Source of the DNA: an uncultured Clostridia bacterium
GTDB taxonomy: Bacteria; Bacillota_A; Clostridia; Christensenellales; Aristaeellaceae
Direction of reading: 5' to 3'
Assembly: GCA_947165745.1 (NCBI GenBank)
Contig: CAMVBO010000006.1
Coordinates: 1-18,440, forward strand
DNA length: 18,440 nucleotides
Part shown: piece after piece, positions 14,241 to 18,440 of the stretch
How positions within the stretch are numbered: the first letter of the stretch is position 1
Layout of the letters: each line of letters starts with the position of its first letter
The notes under the pieces: model-generated
Seen by the model: the letters and a program-made list of their open reading frames with translations, nothing else
Databases searched by the model: none
Told to the model about the DNA's origin: nothing
Position numbers and translations under genes: made by a program

Positions 14241-14969
14241 ATGAACGACAAGCCGATGCTCGAGATCCGGCACTATTCCAAGTCCTACGGGGCGGACAGG
14301 AAAGCCGTGGACGACGTGAACCTCACCGTCATGGGCGGCGACATCTACGGCTTTATCGGCCACAACGGCGCGGGCAAGTCCACGACGATTCGCGCCGTGG
14401 TCGGCGTGCTGGACTTTACTGACGGGGAGATTTACATCGACGGCCATTCCGTCAAGGACGAGCCGATCGCCTGCAAGCGTGTGACCGCCTACATTCCTGA
14501 CAACCCCGACCTGTACGAAAACCTCACCGGGATACAGTATCTGAACTTCGTGGCGGACGTGTTTGGCATCGATGCGGCGGAGCGGGAGAAGAGCATCCGC
14601 AGGTACGCCGACCTGTTTGAAATCACCAGGGATCTGGGCGACCTCATCGGCGCCTATTCCCACGGCATGAAGCAGAAGCTGGCCATCATATCGGCGCTGA
14701 TCCACAACCCCCGGCTGCTGGTGCTGGACGAGCCCTTCGTGGGTCTGGACCCGAAGGCGACCTTCACGCTGAAGGAGATCATGCACGATATGTGCCAGCG
14801 GGGCACGGCCATATTCTTCTCCACCCACGTGCTGGACGTGGCCGAAAAGCTGTGCAACAAGGTGGCCATCATCAAGCACGGCAGGATCATTGCCGCCGGC
14901 ACCATGGAGGAGCTCACCGAGGGACACTCGCTGGAAGAAGCTTTTTTGGAGGCGGACAGCGATGAATAA
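14241..14969 (+). CDS. ABC transporter ATP-binding protein
   Basis: 242 residues. The start at 14241 is supported by GGAAGGAG eight bases upstream; an ATG at 14220 lies before that site. Complete ATPase: Walker A GHNGAGKST, a Q-loop region around AYIPDNPDLYENLTG (no classical Gln), a degenerate signature YSHGMKQK in place of LSGGQ (SxGMKQ is common in ABC-2-type exporters), Walker B LLVLDEPFVGLDP and the switch His in FFSTHVLD. It overlaps the permease gene by 8 bases, so both subunits are made together. Substrate unknown; an export role is inferred from the partner. Confidence 0.93.
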   Translation: MNDKPMLEIRHYSKSYGADRKAVDDVNLTVMGGDIYGFIGHNGAGKSTTIRAVVGVLDFTDGEIYIDGHSVKDEPIACKRVTAYIPDNPDLYENLTGIQYLNFVADVFGIDAAEREKSIRRYADLFEITRDLGDLIGAYSHGMKQKLAIISALIHNPRLLVLDEPFVGLDPKATFTLKEIMHDMCQRGTAIFFSTHVLDVAEKLCNKVAIIKHGRIIAAGTMEELTEGHSLEEAFLEADSDE

Positions 14970-16560
14970 AGGCATCGTATTGCTCAGAACGCTGCTCCTG
15001 TCCACCAGCGCGTGGAACATACGCAAGTATTCGAAGGATAAAAAGAAGCGCAGCCGCGTCATCGGCAATGCCGTGGGCGTGGTGCTGCTGTACGCGATGC
15101 TGATGGCCTTCAGCATTGCCGTCTGCATCGGCTATGGAAAGATGGGCATGATCCAGGCCGCGCCGGTGATGTGCGCGCTGGTGATCAGCGCCCTGGCCTT
15201 CGTGTTCACGCTGTTCAAGACGAACGGCTATCTGTTCAACTTCAAGGAATACGACATGCTGATGTCGCTGCCCTTCAAGGCGCAGACCGTCGCGGGCTGC
15301 AAATTCCTTTACATGTACGTCAAGAGCCTGGCCTGGTATTTGAGCATATCGCTGGCCATGATGGCGGGGTACGGCTACTTTGCCCATCCCTCCGTGGCGA
15401 TTTACCCCCTGTGGCTGGTGCTGTCGCTGCTCTTGCCGGTGATCCCGATGCTGATTGCGTCGTTCCTGGGCTTTCTGATCGCCCGGGTCAGCGCCGGATT
15501 TCGCAGGACCAACATCATCCAGACCGTGCTCACGATGCTGATGGTGCTGTTCAGCTTTTCCCTGCGCTTCATCCTGGAGGACCTCTTCCGAAACAACAAG
15601 GTGCAGGCCGCGCTGGAGACAGCCTCGCAGGTGACCGGCAGCGCGGCGAGCGTCTATCTGCCCGCCAGGTGGTTCGCCGACGCGGTCACGAAGGGCAGCG
15701 TCTCCTCGGCGCTGCTGCTGGCGGGCGTCAGCGTGCTGCTGTTCGGCGTGGTGTTCACCCTGGTGGGCCGGTCCTACCGGAGCATCAATTCGGCGCTGAA
15801 ATCCCACGCGACGGCGCGAAAGTTCAAGATGTCCGCCCAGCGCCAGCACGGCGTGGTGCGGGCCATCGCCTTCAAGGAATTCAAGCGGATGACCGGTTCC
15901 ACCGCGTATCTGGTCAATGCCGGCATAGGCGTGATCCTGGCCGCGCTGGTCGGCCTCATCACGCTGGTCGTCGGCCCGGACAGGATCATCCGGCTTGTGG
16001 TCCATGATGCCCCCGTGGACGTCGTCATGCTTCACCCCGCGATACCGTATATCGTGTATTTCTTCATCGGCATGATCGCCACCACGGCCTGTTCGCCTTC
16101 GCTGGAGGGCAAGAATTATTGGATCCTGCAGAGCCTGCCGATTGAGAAAAAGACCGTGTACCAGGGCAAGATGCTGTTCAACATGGCGCTGACGGTGCCG
16201 TTCATGGTCTTTTCCACCCTTTGCCTGTGCATCGCCGGGAAGGTGCCCGCGCTGGATACGGCGCTGTACCTGCTGCTGGGCCTGACGCTGTGCGCCTTTT
16301 CCACGGCCTGGGGCTGCGTGTGCGGTATCCGCCACATGAAGCTGGACTGGGAGAACGAGGTCGAGGTCATCAAGCAGGGCGCGGCGGTGGCCATCTATAT
16401 GCTGCCCAACATGTTCGTGGTGATCGGCCTGACCGTGCTGGCGGTGGTGCTGGGCCTGCGCATGGACCGCAGGCTGCTGGCCCTCGCCGCCACGCTGATC
16501 GCCGCTGCCCTGGCCGCCTTGAGCTATTGGCGGGTCATGGCGCTGGCAAAGCGCAAGTGA
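14962..16560 (+). CDS. ABC transporter permease (putative ABC exporter family)
   Basis: 532 residues with about 12 hydrophobic segments; examples are 34-57, 66-86, 149-175 and several in the last third. A basic cytosolic N-terminus (KYSKDKKKRSR) and a large polar stretch near the middle (SATARKFKMSAQRQHG region, KEFKRMTGS) split the protein into two membrane halves. NFKEYDMLMSLPF and the later YWILQSLPIEKK form a repeated pattern typical of large ABC-2-like exporter subunits. The start at 14962 overlaps the ATPase end and has GGAGG upstream; a longer in-frame opening from 14890 would overlap the ATPase far more. Cargo cannot be read from the sequence. Confidence 0.9.
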   Translation: MNKGIVLLRTLLLSTSAWNIRKYSKDKKKRSRVIGNAVGVVLLYAMLMAFSIAVCIGYGKMGMIQAAPVMCALVISALAFVFTLFKTNGYLFNFKEYDMLMSLPFKAQTVAGCKFLYMYVKSLAWYLSISLAMMAGYGYFAHPSVAIYPLWLVLSLLLPVIPMLIASFLGFLIARVSAGFRRTNIIQTVLTMLMVLFSFSLRFILEDLFRNNKVQAALETASQVTGSAASVYLPARWFADAVTKGSVSSALLLAGVSVLLFGVVFTLVGRSYRSINSALKSHATARKFKMSAQRQHGVVRAIAFKEFKRMTGSTAYLVNAGIGVILAALVGLITLVVGPDRIIRLVVHDAPVDVVMLHPAIPYIVYFFIGMIATTACSPSLEGKNYWILQSLPIEKKTVYQGKMLFNMALTVPFMVFSTLCLCIAGKVPALDTALYLLLGLTLCAFSTAWGCVCGIRHMKLDWENEVEVIKQGAAVAIYMLPNMFVVIGLTVLAVVLGLRMDRRLLALAATLIAAALAALSYWRVMALAKRK

Positions 16561-16609
16561 TGGCCATACGACTGCGTCGTTTAGCGGGTAAATCAAACGG
16601 GAGGCGTCT

Positions 16610-17011
16610 ATGAGGGAATGGATCGACCTGCGCGACCGGCCGGAGCTGCTGGAGCGCGCGGCGGAGTGGTTCCACGAAAAGTGGGGCGTGCCGAAGGAGG
16701 CCTACCTGGAGCGCATGGCGGCCTGCCTGCGCGGGGACACGGCCTATGGCTGGTACCTTTGTCTGGACGGCGGGCGGATCATCGGCGGGCTGGGCGTCAT
16801 CGAAAACGACTTTCACGACCGAAAGGATCTCGCGCCGAACGTATGCGCCGTCTATACGGAGCCGGTGGAGGATATGCGCCAGCGGGGCGTGTCGCCGCTG
16901 TACCTGGTCACCAACCACGTGGGGTTTTACGAGCGCTGCGGCTGGGAATTCCTGTGCATGGTTCACTGCGACGGCGAGACGGAGCCCGCGCGTATGTACG
17001 TGCACCGATAG
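16610..17011 (+). CDS. GNAT-like acetyltransferase lacking the acetyl-CoA loop
   Basis: 133 residues with a good GGGAGG site. The N-terminal half (HEKWGVPKEAY, IIGGLGVIENDFHDRKDL, PNVCAVYTE) and C-terminal half (GVSPLYLVTNHVGFYERCGWEFLCMV) match GNAT acetyltransferases. After VYTE, family members normally have an Arg/Gln-x-x-Gly-x-Gly/Ala loop and the start of helix 3, which bind the pyrophosphate of acetyl-CoA. Here VYTE (81-84) joins directly to PVEDMRQRG, so about 15-20 residues seem to be missing in frame. The frame is otherwise intact. It is probably inactive as an acetyltransferase, or altered. It sits 49 bases after the permease gene. Confidence 0.75.
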   Translation: MREWIDLRDRPELLERAAEWFHEKWGVPKEAYLERMAACLRGDTAYGWYLCLDGGRIIGGLGVIENDFHDRKDLAPNVCAVYTEPVEDMRQRGVSPLYLVTNHVGFYERCGWEFLCMVHCDGETEPARMYVHR

Positions 17012-17022
17012 GCGAGAGAAAC

Positions 17023-17066
17023 AAGAGGCTGTCTCAAAACATTCGTTTTGAGACAGCCTCTTTTCC
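17023..17066. terminator. Bidirectional terminator, 18-base-pair stem
   Basis: AAGAGGCTGTCTCAAAAC (17023-17040), loop ATTC, and its exact inverse (17045-17062), ending in TTTTCC on the plus strand. On the minus strand it is followed by TTGTTTCTC, so it also serves the convergent phosphatase gene. Confidence 0.9.
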
Positions 17067-17076
17067 TTCGCGTGGT

Positions 17077-18440
17077 TTACCGCCGGGGCCCGAGATATTT
17101 CAGGCAAAGCATGGTGATATCATCGAACTGCTCCGCGCCGGCGACGAAGGCGTTGATGCTCTCCATCACGTTGCGCAGCACGCCCTCGGGGTTGGCTCCC
17201 GGCTCGCGGTTCAGGGCCTCGAGCATGCGGTCCATGCCGAACAGCTCGTTTTCGGCATTGGTGGCCTCGGCCACGCCGTCGGTATAGACGAACAGGCTGT
17301 CGCCGGGGTTCAACTCAAAGCTGTGCTCCTTGTAGGGGATGCCCTCCATGGTGGCCACGGCGGGGGAGTGTCGATAGGTGACCAACTCGTACTGGCCGCC
17401 AGCACGCCGGATGGTGGGATGCTCGTGGCCGGCGTTGGCCGCGATGCCCTTGCCGGTGGAGATCTCCAGCACGGCCACCCAGACGGTGACGAACAGTTCC
17501 GCGTCGTTGCTCTCGCACAGCTGGTCGTTCACGTTCTCCAGCGCTTCGCCGGGAGTCTCGCCGTTTTGCAGGTGGGACTTGATCAGCACCCGGGAGATCA
17601 TCATAAACAGCGCCGCGGGCACGCCCTTGCCGGACACGTCCGCCATCACCAGGCCGATGTGGTCGTCGTCCACCAGGAAGAAGTCGTAGAAGTCGCCGCC
17701 CACTTCCTTGGCCGGGGACATGCTGGCGTATACGTCAAACTCCGGCCGGTTCGGGAAGGCGGGGAACAGCCGGGGCAGCTGGCTGGCCTGGATGTCCGTG
17801 GCCATGTTCAGCTCCGCGCCGATGCGCTCCTTCTCGGCGGTGACGCGCTGCACCTGGTCCACGTATTGCAGCGTCCGGGCCGACAGCGTGGCGAAGGAAT
17901 CCGCCAGCACCTCGATCTCGTCTCCGGTCCGGTAGGCGTCCTCCATGAAGAATTGCAGGTTCTTGCCGCCCAGGTTCTTCACCTGGTCGGTCATAATGCC
18001 AAGGGGTTTCACGATGCGCTTGGACAGCACCAGCGCCCCGGTGGTGCCCAGCACCAGGACCACAGCCAGCAGCACGAATATGGTGTTTTTGGCGTGGCCC
18101 AGGCCGCTGTTGAAGTCCGCCTGCGCGCCCTTGAGAATGCCGTCGTACTGCTGTTCCAGCATGGCCGTCGGCTGCTGGGCGGTCTCCTGGCTCACGGCGG
18201 AGATCACCGTCCAGCCCACGGCCTCGATGGGCGCGCCGACCATGTAATAGTCCTGCCCGTCCAGCGAAACGGAGGTCACGTCGGTGACGCCCTTCAGCGC
18301 GCTGCCGACAAACGCGGAGAGCGTTTCTTCCTCCGATTCGCGCAAATCCAGCGCCTGAGAGGGCTCGCGCACCCGCAGCATGCCAGTCAAGTACTCGATG
18401 CCGCTGACCGGTTTGGTGGATGCTGCCGAAGAGATCAAGA
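17077..18440 (-). CDS. HAMP and SpoIIE-type PP2C serine phosphatase, N-terminus cut by window edge
   Basis: 453 residues are visible and the frame runs off the right edge; the TTG at 18436-18438 is not taken as a start. In order: part of an extracellular Cache-like sensor (to about 115; DYYMVGAPIEAVGWTVIS is typical), a membrane helix (about 119-138), HAMP (about 140-195), a linker coiled coil (TAEKERIGAELNMATDIQ), and the PP2C/SpoIIE domain (about 215-450). Metal-binding acids are seen in GGDFYDFF (Asp249, Asp252), MADVSGKG (Asp267), TDGVAEA (Asp387) and FDDITM (Asp439/440). In homologues this type of protein dephosphorylates an anti-sigma-factor antagonist in response to an outside signal; no such partner is in the window. 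Confidence 0.93.
   Translation of the reverse strand, partial: LISSAASTKPVSGIEYLTGMLRVREPSQALDLRESEEETLSAFVGSALKGVTDVTSVSLDGQDYYMVGAPIEAVGWTVISAVSQETAQQPTAMLEQQYDGILKGAQADFNSGLGHAKNTIFVLLAVVLVLGTTGALVLSKRIVKPLGIMTDQVKNLGGKNLQFFMEDAYRTGDEIEVLADSFATLSARTLQYVDQVQRVTAEKERIGAELNMATDIQASQLPRLFPAFPNRPEFDVYASMSPAKEVGGDFYDFFLVDDDHIGLVMADVSGKGVPAALFMMISRVLIKSHLQNGETPGEALENVNDQLCESNDAELFVTVWVAVLEISTGKGIAANAGHEHPTIRRAGGQYELVTYRHSPAVATMEGIPYKEHSFELNPGDSLFVYTDGVAEATNAENELFGMDRMLEALNREPGANPEGVLRNVMESINAFVAGAEQFDDITMLCLKYLGPRR

Noticed and set aside
14914..16596. Minus-strand frame of 560 codons opposite the permease
   Set aside because: His/Gln/Arg-rich shadow of a membrane-protein gene; no motif.
1..18440. 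tRNA, rRNA, prophage or restriction/defence genes
   Set aside because: None of their conserved sequences or domains was found on reading either strand.

Overview
The window looks like a GC-rich Bacillota genome, probably a gut- or rumen-type member of the Clostridia. The grounds are strong Shine-Dalgarno sites, SigA-type TTGACA/TATAAT promoters, a Gram-positive CpsB/CpsC/CpsD tyrosine-phosphorylation module, an LCP wall-polymer ligase, and a PP2C phosphatase with a HAMP domain. The lower rank cannot be fixed from this sequence. Nothing points to a phage or plasmid.

Layout. The left edge (1-114, minus) holds the first 38 codons of a membrane protein under a perfect consensus promoter. Next, on the minus strand, is a diguanylate-cyclase-like gene (327-1397) with its own promoter and terminator. 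Divergent from it is the surface-polysaccharide block on the plus strand: cpsB (2009), cpsC (2783), cpsD (3535), an LCP ligase (4335) and a small secreted acidic protein (5581-6069) closed by a terminator. After a roughly 500-base non-coding stretch comes a compact dTDP-L-rhamnose operon, rmlB-rmlD-rmlC-rmlA (6606-10083). A strong promoter with a structured leader then drives a 692-residue secreted protein (10305-12383) that joins a ZinT-like region to GLUG-type repeats. It converges on a minus-strand secreted protein with two related halves (12505-13290). A 950-base intergenic region follows, with two nearly identical palindromic repeats; a third, decayed copy lies at 1561-1640. The right part has an ABC transporter pair (14241-16560), a GNAT-like gene that appears to lack the acetyl-CoA loop (16610-17011), and a convergent, right-truncated SpoIIE-type phosphatase (17077-18440).

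How it fits together. The rml genes make dTDP-rhamnose for a surface glycan. CpsC and CpsD form a split bacterial tyrosine kinase controlling polymer length or export, CpsB is the phosphatase that opposes it, and the LCP enzyme would attach the polymer to the wall. No glycosyltransferase, flippase or polymerase is visible, so the rest of the pathway must be encoded elsewhere. The second-messenger gene back to back with cpsB suggests, without proving, c-di-GMP input.

I see no clearly new multi-gene system. The most notable items are low-complexity cytosolic tracts on adjacent partners (an eleven-fold Tyr-Gly run in CpsD and a His-rich tail on the LCP protein), a MITE-like palindromic repeat family lying in a probable mRNA leader, and the GNAT-like gene that seems to have lost its cofactor loop.
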